Shown here: positions 54,061 through 62,105 of the stretch, one piece after another
Layout of the letters: each line of letters opens with the position of its first letter
Numbering within the stretch: position 1 is the stretch's first letter
Source of the DNA: Streptomyces sp. cg36
GTDB lineage: Bacteria; Actinomycetota; Actinomycetes; Streptomycetales; Streptomycetaceae
DNA length: 64,000 nucleotides
Reading direction: 5' to 3'
Assembly (NCBI RefSeq): GCF_041080675.1
Contig: NZ_CP163520.1
Span: forward strand, 1,860,001 to 1,924,000
The notes under the pieces: generated by a model
Told to the model about the DNA's origin: nothing
Databases searched by the model: none
What the model saw: the letters and a program-made list of their open reading frames with translations, nothing else
Program-made: the position numbers and the translations under genes

Positions 54061-54472
54061 GGCCGGTGCCCTCCTGGGTGGTGACGGCGTCGCCGGGGCG
54101 GGCGGGGACGAGGCAGGCGCGCTGGTTGGGGCGGCCGTTGACGGTGGCCAGGCAGTCGAAGCACTGCCCGATCCCGCAGAAGGCGCCGCGCGGCTCGCCG
54201 CCCGAGCGGGTGGTGCGCCAGGAGAGGACCCCGGCGGCCCACAGCGCGGCGGCCAGGCTCTGCCCGGGCAGCGCGGTGAGGGTGCGGCCGTCGAAGGTGA
54301 AGGTGAACGCGGGGCGGGGAGCGGCCCGGACGAGGGCGGCGGCCGTGGTGGCGGGCGCCGCGCCCCGAACGCGCGCGAACGCGCCCCGGAGTCCGGCGCG
54401 CGGCGCACCGCCGGAATCGCCGCGCGCCCCCCGCGCGCCCCGCGACCCGTCCGTGCCGTACACGTTCGTCAT
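54041..54472 (-). CDS. D-hydroxyproline dehydrogenase, [2Fe-2S] subunit (HcnA-like)
   Basis: A 143-residue protein with a plant-ferredoxin-like [2Fe-2S] fold. The ligands are in 'AFCGIGQCFDCL' and the later 'QRACLVPAR'. It is the small electron-transfer subunit of HcnABC-type amine dehydrogenases. The first 55 residues are Gly/Arg/Ala-rich and not part of the fold; the family core is about 90 residues. Its ATG overlaps the stop of the DAO-like gene (ATGA), and its end overlaps the FAD/BFD gene, so the three subunits are coupled. Confidence 0.88.
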   Translation of the reverse strand: MTNVYGTDGSRGARGARGDSGGAPRAGLRGAFARVRGAAPATTAAALVRAAPRPAFTFTFDGRTLTALPGQSLAAALWAAGVLSWRTTRSGGEPRGAFCGIGQCFDCLATVNGRPNQRACLVPARPGDAVTTQEGTGHAELAV

Positions 54473-55881
54473 CGTCCCGCTCCCCGCTCCCGCTCGCCAT
54501 GGGCCGGGCCCCGTGCCCCGCCCTCCCGTCCACCCTCCGCCGCGCGCTCGCCCGTCCCGCGCTGCCCCGTCCCGCGCTCGTCCTGCCCGCGCTCGCCTTC
54601 CTCGCGTTCGTTCTCCTCGCGGTCGCCCCCCTTGCGCACACCGCCCCCGCGCTCGGCCCCCTCGGCCCCCTCGTCGTCCTCGTGCCGCGCCCGGCCCCCT
54701 CCCGGACCGGGCGCGCCCTGCCGCGCGTCCTCGCCGAACCGGTCGGGCCGGAAGGGGCCCAGGTCCAGGGCGGGCCGCTCGCCGGACAGGGCGGCGGCGA
54801 TCAGCAGACCGGTGCCGGGCGCGAGACCGATGCCCGCTCCCTCGTGGCCGCACGCGTGCAGCAGCCCCGGCACCCGGGGGTCCGGGCCGATCGCGGGCAG
54901 ATGGTCGGGCAGATAGGGGCGGAAGCCGTGGTACGTACGGATCACCCGGACCCGCTGGAGGGCCGGGAACAGCGCGCACGCCTGGCCCGCGAGGCGCCGC
55001 AACGCCTCGACGGACAGCATCCGTTCGAAGCCGACCCGCTCACGGGTGGCTCCGATCAGGACCGGTCCGCCGGGGGTGCCCTCGACCACCGCCGAGGACT
55101 GCAGCGCGGCCGAGCCGCTGGCCACGTCCGCGATGTAGTCCGCCGCGTACACCTTGTGCCGCACCAGTCGCGGCAGCGGCTCGGTGACCAGGACGAACCC
55201 CCGGCGCGGCAGCACCGGCAGGGCCGTTCCGGCGAGCGCGGCGATCTCGCCGCCCCACGTTCCGGCGGCGTTGACGACGGCCGGGGCCAGCAGGTCGCCG
55301 TGCGGGGTGCGCACGCCCCGGATCCGGCCGCCGGGCCCGGTGAGGATCTCCCGCACCTCCTCTCCGAGGCGCACGTCCACGCCGAATTGGCCTGCCGCGC
55401 GCAGCAGTTGGGCCGCCGCCTGGGCGGGCTGGACCTGGGCGTCCTGCGGGTAGCGGAAGCCTCCCGCGAGGCCGGGGGCCAGGTGCGGCTCCAGCTCGCG
55501 CAGGCGGTCGGCGGCGATCTCACGGGCGTCGACCCCGGCCGCGCGCTGCGCCTCGGCGAAGGCGCGCAGCGCCGCCAGGGCGGCCTCGTCGGGCGCCACG
55601 ACGAGACCGCCCTTCGGCTCGTACTCGGTCTCCGGTGGGAGCACGTGGGCGAGGTCGCGCCAGAGTCGGGTGGACAGCAGCGCGAGGTCGAGCTCGGGGC
55701 CCGCCTCCTTGTCGGAGACGAGCAGATTCCCTTCCCCCGCGCCCGTGGTGCCGCCCGCGACGGGGCCGCGGTCCACGACCGCGACGCGGAGTCCCGCGCG
55801 GCCGGCGTAGTACGCGCAGGCCGCGCCGACGACTCCGGCGCCGATGATCACGGCGTCCAGGGGGTGTCTCTTGGGCACCAC
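54469..55881 (-). CDS. D-hydroxyproline dehydrogenase, DAO-like catalytic subunit (HcnC-like)
   Basis: A 470-residue FAD protein of the D-amino-acid oxidase/glycine oxidase family. It has 'DAVIIGAGVVGAACAYYAGRAG' (FAD), 'VVNAAGTWGGEIAALAG' and 'GLLHACGHEGAGIGLAPGTG'. It would oxidise cis-4-hydroxy-D-proline, passing electrons to the other two subunits. The family core ends near residue 385. The last 85 residues are a charged, low-complexity tail rich in Glu, Arg and Gly ('ERGQDERGTGQRGTGERAAE') with no counterpart I know. The start is GTG 55881 or the next GTG 55878; no ribosome site is close, and a -10-like CATATT at 55885-55890 suggests a leaderless transcript. Confidence 0.86.
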   Translation of the reverse strand: MVPKRHPLDAVIIGAGVVGAACAYYAGRAGLRVAVVDRGPVAGGTTGAGEGNLLVSDKEAGPELDLALLSTRLWRDLAHVLPPETEYEPKGGLVVAPDEAALAALRAFAEAQRAAGVDAREIAADRLRELEPHLAPGLAGGFRYPQDAQVQPAQAAAQLLRAAGQFGVDVRLGEEVREILTGPGGRIRGVRTPHGDLLAPAVVNAAGTWGGEIAALAGTALPVLPRRGFVLVTEPLPRLVRHKVYAADYIADVASGSAALQSSAVVEGTPGGPVLIGATRERVGFERMLSVEALRRLAGQACALFPALQRVRVIRTYHGFRPYLPDHLPAIGPDPRVPGLLHACGHEGAGIGLAPGTGLLIAAALSGERPALDLGPFRPDRFGEDARQGAPGPGGGRARHEDDEGAEGAERGGGVRKGGDREENEREEGERGQDERGTGQRGTGERAAEGGREGGARGPAHGERERGAGR

Positions 55882-55882
55882 A

Positions 55883-55897
55883 GTAATATGTCACATT
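55883..55897. promoter_or_regulatory. Operator-like site C at the dehydrogenase operon start
   Basis: GTAATATGTCACATT (+ strand) contains the perfect half-sites ATGT-C-ACAT and overlaps the predicted -10 of the DAO-like gene. It matches site A (49409-49423) at 12 of 15 positions. Confidence 0.65.
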
Positions 55898-55913
55898 CCT
55901 CTTAGGGGGCCAA

Positions 55914-55943
55914 GGGCCGGAGCGAGCGAACTCGCCCCGGCCC
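55914..55943 (-). terminator. Terminator of collagenase gene
   Basis: A 7-bp stem, one mismatch, a 5-bp stem and a CGAA tetraloop lie 15 bases after the collagenase stop. It separates this transcript from the dehydrogenase operon just downstream on the same strand. Confidence 0.7.
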
Positions 55944-55957
55944 CGGGCGCCATGGCG

Positions 55958-58333
55958 TCAGCTGCGCAGCGGGCCCTCGCAGGTGTAGCTGGAGGTGCCG
56001 CCCTTCTTGTCGGACCAGATGTCGACGGCCCCGAAGGAGCAGTTCATGTCGGCCAGGTTGTTGGCCGCGGCGCCCGCCCGGTCGAGGATGAAGTAGTCGA
56101 CGGTCCCGGACATGTCGTCGAAGACCTGGTCCGGGTCGTTGGCGTCGGTCAGCCGCGCGGTGATCCGGCCGGTGCAGACGAACCGGTGCTTGCCCGGGTC
56201 GCCGTTGTCGACGCAGTCGGGGTTGCTGTAGGTCGCCCTGGCGAACGCCGCCCGGACGTCGGAGGCGCGGGAGTAGCGGAGCCTGGCGTTGGGCGTGTAC
56301 GTGGTGTTGGGCACGTACAGGGAGTCCACCTTGGCGATCTGCTCGTCCAGGAAGGCGTTGTACTCGGCCTGGATCCCGGTGTCGCGGCCCATCCGGGTGC
56401 GCCAGGCGTCGAAGCCCGCCGGGTCGTCCGCCCGCAGGTGGCCGTACATCTCGCGCAGCTGCGACGGGTGCTCGTTCCACAGGAACTCGAAGAACGTGCC
56501 CGCGTAGTTGTAGAAGCGGAAGCCGTCCCCGTCGTACGTGGCGTGCAGCAGCTGGTCCACGCTCATGCGCGGACCGCCGCCCGCCGTGTCGGCGATGACG
56601 CCCCGCACCAGCGACTTGCGCACCTCTATGCCGTCGTCGCGGGTGCCGCCGTCGAAGAACTCCGCGGTGCCCTCGTCCATCGCGGTGGTGCGGTCGCCGG
56701 TGTACCAGGACCCCTGGCCGAACGAACCGGGCACCGCCCAGCGCCCGTTGAGGTAGTGGGTGTACTCGTGCCGGAAGAGCTCTTCGAGGGTGAGCGAGGA
56801 GTCCTGCGGCACCCGGCGCTGGTAGGTGTAGAAGGTCGCGCCGTCCTCGATGTACATGCCGCCGTTGTTGGTGGAGTAGCCGGTGAGGAACGGCTGGTAC
56901 ACCTCGTAGTCCGAGCGCGACGCGTACAGGTGGATGTGGAGCGTGGTGTTGGTGTCCCCCGCCAGCGGCTTGTCGGTCCCGAGGACGCGGAAGAACTGCG
57001 CCTTGACCTGCTTGCTCGCGTAGTACAGCTGGTCGACGGTGGCCCGGTCGAGCGCCGTACGGACCTGGATGGCGCCGTTGTCGTAGCTGTACGTGTGGGT
57101 GAAGAGCTGGTTCTCGACCTGGTCCTTGCACACGTTGTACGGGGCGCACTGGCCGTAGAAGTTCAGCCAGGAGGCGAGCGAGAGCCAGGGCGCGCTCATC
57201 TTGCCGAAGTTCTTCTCGGCGGCCGGCAGCAGGGCGCCGAGGTCGGGCACGATCTGGTTCTTGAGGGCGTCGATCTGGCCGAAGCGGCCGTACTCCGACA
57301 GCGCGTCGCGCGGCACCCAGGCGTTGGCCGTGCCGTTGAGGTGGGTGTATCCGGAGAAGGCGCGGAACGTGGCCCGGTACGCGGGGTCGGCGGCCACGGC
57401 CGTCTGGAACGCGGTGTCCTTGTTGCCCGGGTACACGCCCAGGTAGTTCACCGACAGCGCGGCGAGCGCGGCACCCGCCCAGCTCGCGTCGGTCGCGGTG
57501 GCCGCACCCGGCGCCATGGTCCCCAATACTCGCTGGATCAGCGGCAGTTGGTACTGCCGAAGTCCCGGCGCGCTCGCCGCGTACAGCGCCTCGCGCAGGG
57601 TCTCCGCGTTCTGGCGGGTGTTGTCGAAGGTGTGCGCGGCGGAGGCGAGGGCGGCCACGGCCCGCCGCATCGCGTCGACGGTGGGCGCGTCGGTGACGTC
57701 GATCTCGTCGTGCGAATAGTCCTGGTACGCCACCGCGTGCAGATACGTGAACAGTTCCAGCAGATTGCTGCCGTTCTTGCCGTCGTGGGCGGCGGCCAGG
57801 CCCGCGGCCCGGTTGGCGACGGCCTGCACATGGGCGTCGGACATGACCGGCGCGAGGCGCGCGTCCCAGGTCCAGATGAGCCCGCGCAGACAGCCGTCCG
57901 CGGTGACGGCCGGGTCGGTGAGGAAGTCCGCGAACGCCTCGGGGCCGAGCCCCTTGATGCCGTCGAGGGTGCACGGAACTCCGGCGGCACGCAGCGCGGC
58001 GTGCGCGGCCGGGGCGACGGCCCGGTTCTGCGGACCGGCTATTCGGCCTTCCTTGCCGCCGCCGGGCGCGGGCAGCGCCCGCGCCGTCTGCTTGGGCGCC
58101 TTGGCCAGGCGGTCGACCTCGTCGAACGGGTTGGCGCCCTTGCCCGCACCCGCGTTGGCGGGCGGGGTGGGCCGCGCGGCGAGCGAAGCCGGGATCGCCC
58201 GCGAGGCACCCGCCTTCGCCTTGGCGGACTGCCCCGGCTGCGCGGCCTGGGCGGCCTGCCCGGCGGTGGCGAGCAGAGTGGCCGCGACGGCGGCGGCGAG
58301 AAGCGGCTTGCGCGCGGATCTGAGCTTGGACAC
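55958..58333 (-). CDS. Secreted M9 collagenase
   Basis: A 791-residue zinc metalloprotease. Start GTG 58333 is set by AGGAG seven bases upstream; an ATG at 58414 would add 27 residues before the signal peptide. The signal is 'KPLLAAAVAATLLATAGQAAQA'. The activator/M9N domain is about residues 95-380, and the catalytic domain has HEYTH at 522-526 and the downstream Glu in 'MDEGTAEFFDGG'. Family members unwind and cut native collagen outside the cell. The C-terminal region (about 690-791) resembles a small binding domain rather than the long PKD/CBD tail of clostridial enzymes. It is directly upstream of the D-hydroxyproline dehydrogenase operon, and its promoter carries the locus operator motif. 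Confidence 0.93.
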   Translation of the reverse strand: MSKLRSARKPLLAAAVAATLLATAGQAAQAAQPGQSAKAKAGASRAIPASLAARPTPPANAGAGKGANPFDEVDRLAKAPKQTARALPAPGGGKEGRIAGPQNRAVAPAAHAALRAAGVPCTLDGIKGLGPEAFADFLTDPAVTADGCLRGLIWTWDARLAPVMSDAHVQAVANRAAGLAAAHDGKNGSNLLELFTYLHAVAYQDYSHDEIDVTDAPTVDAMRRAVAALASAAHTFDNTRQNAETLREALYAASAPGLRQYQLPLIQRVLGTMAPGAATATDASWAGAALAALSVNYLGVYPGNKDTAFQTAVAADPAYRATFRAFSGYTHLNGTANAWVPRDALSEYGRFGQIDALKNQIVPDLGALLPAAEKNFGKMSAPWLSLASWLNFYGQCAPYNVCKDQVENQLFTHTYSYDNGAIQVRTALDRATVDQLYYASKQVKAQFFRVLGTDKPLAGDTNTTLHIHLYASRSDYEVYQPFLTGYSTNNGGMYIEDGATFYTYQRRVPQDSSLTLEELFRHEYTHYLNGRWAVPGSFGQGSWYTGDRTTAMDEGTAEFFDGGTRDDGIEVRKSLVRGVIADTAGGGPRMSVDQLLHATYDGDGFRFYNYAGTFFEFLWNEHPSQLREMYGHLRADDPAGFDAWRTRMGRDTGIQAEYNAFLDEQIAKVDSLYVPNTTYTPNARLRYSRASDVRAAFARATYSNPDCVDNGDPGKHRFVCTGRITARLTDANDPDQVFDDMSGTVDYFILDRAGAAANNLADMNCSFGAVDIWSDKKGGTSSYTCEGPLRS

Positions 58334-58456
58334 CTGAGAGCTCCTGTGTGGGAGGTGAGTTGGTGGTGGTGCGGGGATGCGCTGGGTGCGGCCATGCGAA
58401 ATGCCCTGATTCATACGGCATTTGGGGAGTGAAGCGTGCGCCGCAACGTGACCTGT

Positions 58457-58485
58457 AACATAGTAATGTGAAATTGCACTGACAA
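58457..58485 (-). promoter_or_regulatory. Collagenase promoter with operator-like site D in the spacer
   Basis: On the minus strand: -35 TTGTCA (58480-58485), 17-bp spacer, -10 TATGTT (58457-58462). The 15-bp motif GTGCAATTTCACATT (58465-58479) fills the spacer, a position where a bound repressor would exclude RNA polymerase. The start codon is about 118 bases downstream. Confidence 0.7.
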
Positions 58486-58541
58486 CCCTTGTGCGACCAC
58501 GATTTCCCCTGGGGTCACTTTGGGGTGGTTGGGGGGCCGCG

Positions 58542-58828
<287 letters not shown>

Positions 58829-58855
58829 TATCAGATGACATCCGCCCAATGCCGC

Positions 58856-59254
58856 TCAATCCAGCACCGCCACCCCGTCCAACTCCACCCTCGCCTGCTC
58901 GTCCCACAGCCGGACCACACCGATGACGGCCATGGCCGGATACTCGCGCCCGGCCAACCGCCTCCAGATGAGCCCGAGTTCGCGGGCGTGCTCCCGGTAC
59001 TCGGCGACGTCCGTCGCGTACACCGTGACCCGGGCGAGGTCGGCCGGAGCGCCGCCGGCCGCGGCGAGAGCGGCCAGCAGGTTGGCGAGCGCGGTTTCGA
59101 ACTGCTCCGCCAAGGTCTCGCCGACCACCTTGCCGCCCTCGTCCAGCGCGGTCTGACCGGCGAGGAACACCAGCCGGGAGCCGACGGCCGTCACCGCATG
59201 GCTGAATCCCGTGGGCGGCGAGAGCTCGGCGGGGTTCACCCGGTGGAGGCTCAT
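58856..59254 (-). CDS. RidA/YjgF/YER057c/UK114 family protein
   Basis: A 132-residue protein. Family marks are 'LVFLAGQTALDEGGKVVGETLAEQFETALANLLAAL', 'DLARVTVYATDVAEYREH' and the C-terminal 'ARVELDGVAVL' with the substrate-binding Arg. RidA proteins hydrolyse reactive imines or enamines made by PLP enzymes; members in aromatic pathways may act on pathway-specific imines. Its ATG overlaps the acyl-CoA dehydrogenase stop (ATGA), so it acts with that enzyme. Confidence 0.88.
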   Translation of the reverse strand: MSLHRVNPAELSPPTGFSHAVTAVGSRLVFLAGQTALDEGGKVVGETLAEQFETALANLLAALAAAGGAPADLARVTVYATDVAEYREHARELGLIWRRLAGREYPAMAVIGVVRLWDEQARVELDGVAVLD

Positions 59255-60360
59255 CGGTACAGCTCCTTCGCGATGATGGTGCGCTGGACCTCGGTCGCCC
59301 CTTCGTAGATCCGGGGCGCGCGCACCTCGCGGTAGAGGTGTTCGAGGAGGTGGCCGCGTTGCAGGGCGCGGGCTCCGTGCAGTTGGACGGCCGCGTCGAC
59401 GACGTACTGCGCGGTCTCGGTCGCGAGCAGCTTCGCCATCGCCGCGTACTTGGGTACGTCCGGTGTGCCCCGGTCGTACGCGGCTGCCGCCCCGTACACG
59501 AGCAGGCGCGCCGCCTCCGTGCGGGTGGCCATTTCGGCCACTCGGTGCGCGACGGCCTGGAGGTCCTTGAGCGGACCGCCGAACGCGGTGCGCCGCGCGG
59601 TGTGCTCGACGGTGGCGTCGAGGGCGGCCTGCGCCATGCCGACGGCGAACGCGCCGACGCTCGGCCGGAACAGGTTCAGCGTCCCCATCGCGACCCGGAA
59701 GCCGCGCTCGGGCTCGCCGACCACGTCGTCGGCGTCCACCCGTACCCCGTCGAAGGTGAGCGAGCCCACCGGGTGCGGGGAGAGCATGTCCAGGGCGGTG
59801 CCGCTCAGCCCGGACCGGTCGGCGGGCACCAGGAACGCGGTGACGCCCCGCGCCCCTGCGCCCTGGGTGGTGCGGGCGAACACGGTGCAGAAGTCGGCCT
59901 CGGGCGCGTTGGAGATCCAGCGCTTCTTGCCGCTGAGCCGCCAGCCCGCGCCGTCCCGCTCGGCCTTGAGGGCGAGGGCCGCCGCGTCGGAGCCCGCCTC
60001 CGGCTCGCTCAGGGCGAAGGCGGCGACCGCCCGGCCCCGGACGACCTCGGGCAGCCAGCGCTCCCGCTGTGCCGGGCTGCCGTGCGCGGCCACGGGGTGG
60101 GCGCCGAGTCCCTGGAGGGCGAGAGCGGTCTCCGCCTCGGTGCACGCGTACGCCAGGGACTCCCGCATCAGGCACAGGTCGAGCGCGCCGGAGGAGAACA
60201 GCCGCTCCAGCAGGCCGAGCTCGCCGAGGGCGGCGACGAGTGGCCGGTTGACGCGGCCCGGGTCACCCTTGTCAGCGAGGGGACGCAGCCGCTCCTCGGC
60301 CGTGGTGCGCAGACGTGCGCACCACTCCTGCTGCTCCGGCTCCAGCGCGAATACGGGCAT
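59251..60360 (-). CDS. Acyl-CoA dehydrogenase
   Basis: A 369-residue FAD enzyme from ATG 60360. It has 'FALSEPEAGSDAAALAL' (FAD/substrate loop), 'KKRWISNAPEADF' and the C-terminal 'RIYEGATEVQRTIIAKEL' with the catalytic Glu position. It oxidises an acyl-CoA at the alpha-beta bond. With a divergent aryl-CoA ligase and PaaX-type regulator, the substrate is probably a ring-derived acyl-CoA rather than a fatty acid. It is divergent from the ligase across 121 bp. Confidence 0.88.
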   Translation of the reverse strand: MPVFALEPEQQEWCARLRTTAEERLRPLADKGDPGRVNRPLVAALGELGLLERLFSSGALDLCLMRESLAYACTEAETALALQGLGAHPVAAHGSPAQRERWLPEVVRGRAVAAFALSEPEAGSDAAALALKAERDGAGWRLSGKKRWISNAPEADFCTVFARTTQGAGARGVTAFLVPADRSGLSGTALDMLSPHPVGSLTFDGVRVDADDVVGEPERGFRVAMGTLNLFRPSVGAFAVGMAQAALDATVEHTARRTAFGGPLKDLQAVAHRVAEMATRTEAARLLVYGAAAAYDRGTPDVPKYAAMAKLLATETAQYVVDAAVQLHGARALQRGHLLEHLYREVRAPRIYEGATEVQRTIIAKELYR

Positions 60361-60481
60361 GGCGGTCCCTCTCGTCTCGCTGCCAGTGTCGCCGTGGTTT
60401 CGCCACTCGTCTGTTATCGCGAACCGTTGACTGCCGTCATCTAAACGATACGCTCCAATTGCGACAAGGGGGCGATCCCGT

Positions 60482-62101
60482 ATGGAGCTGAAGACCTCAG
60501 CGCATGCCGACACGTTTTCCCGCGACCATCTGCCGCCCGCCGATCAGTGGCCGGAGCTGGTCTTCGACCTCCCTGAGCTGCGCTATCCCGAGCGGCTCAA
60601 CTGCGGCGCCGAGCTCCTGGACGGCACGATCGGGCGATTCGGCGCCGACCGGACGGTCTTCCGCACGGGCGAGGGCGAGCCGTGGACGTACGGGGAACTG
60701 CGCGGCCGGGTCGACCGGATCGCCCATGTCCTGACGGCGGAGCTCGGCGTGGTGCCGGGCAATCGGGTGCTGCTGCGCGGTCCCACCACGCCCTGGCTGG
60801 CCGCGTGCTGGCTGGCGGTGATGAAGGCGGGCGCGGTGGCCGTCACCGTTCTGGCCCAGCAGCGGGCGCACGAGCTGGCCACCATCTGCGACATCGCCCG
60901 GATCGGGCACGCGCTGTGCGACGCGCGGTCGCTGGCGGACCTGGAGAAGGCCGCCGTCCCCGGTCTGCGCATCACCCCCTACGGGGGTGCTGCTCCGGGA
61001 GATCTGCTCCGCCTCGCGGACGCCCACGTGGACGCGGGGCCGTTCCGTGCCGTGGCGACGGCGGCGGACGACGTCGCCCTGATCGCGTTCACTTCCGGCA
61101 CCACCGGCCGCCCCAAGGGCTGTATGCACTTCCACCGGGACGTCCTGGCCGTCGCGGACACCTTCGCCCGCCATGTGCTGCGTCCGACGCCCGACGACGT
61201 CTTCGCGGGCAGTCCGCCGCTGGGCTTCACCTTCGGACTGGGCGGGCTCGTGGTCTTCCCGATGCGGGCCGGTGCCTCCTCGCTGCTGCTGGAACAGGCC
61301 GGTCCCAAGCAGTTGCTGCCCGCGCTCGCCCGGCACCGGGTGTCGGTGCTGTTCACCGCCCCTACGGCGTACCGGGCGATGCTGGACGAGCTCGACGGGT
61401 ACGACGTGGGCGCGCTGCGGCGCTGTGTGTCCGCCGGGGAGAACCTGCCCGCCGCGACCTGGCGGGCCTGGCACGAGCGGACCGGGCTGCGCATCATCAA
61501 CGGCATCGGCGCCACCGAGCTGTTGCACATCTTCATCTCGGCGGCCGACGACGAGATCAGACCGGGTGTGACCGGAAAGCCGGTGCCCGGCTGGCACGCG
61601 CGCGTAGTGGACGTCTCGGGCCGCTCGGTGGTGGACGGGGAGCCGGGTCTGCTGGCCGTACGCGGGCCGGTCGGCTGCCGCTATCTGGCCGACCCGCGCC
61701 AGTCGGAGTACGTCCGGCAGGGCTGGAACCTGACCGGCGACACCTATGTGCGCGAGCCCGACGGCTACTTCCGCTATGTCGCCCGCGCCGACGACATGAT
61801 CATCTCGGCCGGGTACAACATCGCGGGCCCGGAGGTCGAGGACGCCCTGCTGCGCCACCCCGACGTGGTGGAGACGGCGGTGATCGGCCGTCCGGACGAG
61901 GCCCGCGGCCAGGTGGTCGTCGCGTACTGCGTGCTGCGCGAGGGGGTCGCGCGCGGCGAGGCCACGGCCGGGCTGCTGCGCGACCATGTGAAGGCCGAAC
62001 TCGCCCCGTACAAGTGCCCGCGCGAGGTCGTCTTCCTGGACGCGCTCCCCCGCACTCCGACCGGGAAGCTGCAGCGCTTCCGGCTGCGGGCCCTAGAGTG
62101 A
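60482..62101 (+). CDS. Benzoate / 2-aminobenzoate-CoA ligase-like AMP-binding enzyme
   Basis: A 539-residue acyl-adenylate enzyme from ATG 60482. It has the P-loop 'LIAFTSGTTGRPKGCMHFHRD', the adenine part 'INGIGATELLHIF', the hinge 'YVARADDMIISAGYNI' and the catalytic Lys in 'PRTPTGKLQRFRL'. The overall sequence is of the benzoate-CoA ligase branch, often annotated 2-aminobenzoate-CoA ligase in Streptomyces. It would activate an aromatic acid for CoA-dependent breakdown. The PaaX gene follows four bases later. Confidence 0.88.
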   Translation: MELKTSAHADTFSRDHLPPADQWPELVFDLPELRYPERLNCGAELLDGTIGRFGADRTVFRTGEGEPWTYGELRGRVDRIAHVLTAELGVVPGNRVLLRGPTTPWLAACWLAVMKAGAVAVTVLAQQRAHELATICDIARIGHALCDARSLADLEKAAVPGLRITPYGGAAPGDLLRLADAHVDAGPFRAVATAADDVALIAFTSGTTGRPKGCMHFHRDVLAVADTFARHVLRPTPDDVFAGSPPLGFTFGLGGLVVFPMRAGASSLLLEQAGPKQLLPALARHRVSVLFTAPTAYRAMLDELDGYDVGALRRCVSAGENLPAATWRAWHERTGLRIINGIGATELLHIFISAADDEIRPGVTGKPVPGWHARVVDVSGRSVVDGEPGLLAVRGPVGCRYLADPRQSEYVRQGWNLTGDTYVREPDGYFRYVARADDMIISAGYNIAGPEVEDALLRHPDVVETAVIGRPDEARGQVVVAYCVLREGVARGEATAGLLRDHVKAELAPYKCPREVVFLDALPRTPTGKLQRFRLRALE

Positions 62102-62105
62102 TCAC

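Noticed and set aside
54499..55905. Hydrophobic + strand frame opposite the DAO-like gene
   Set aside because: It is the complement of the Glu/Arg/Gly-rich tail and of the flavoprotein; no ribosome site or family.
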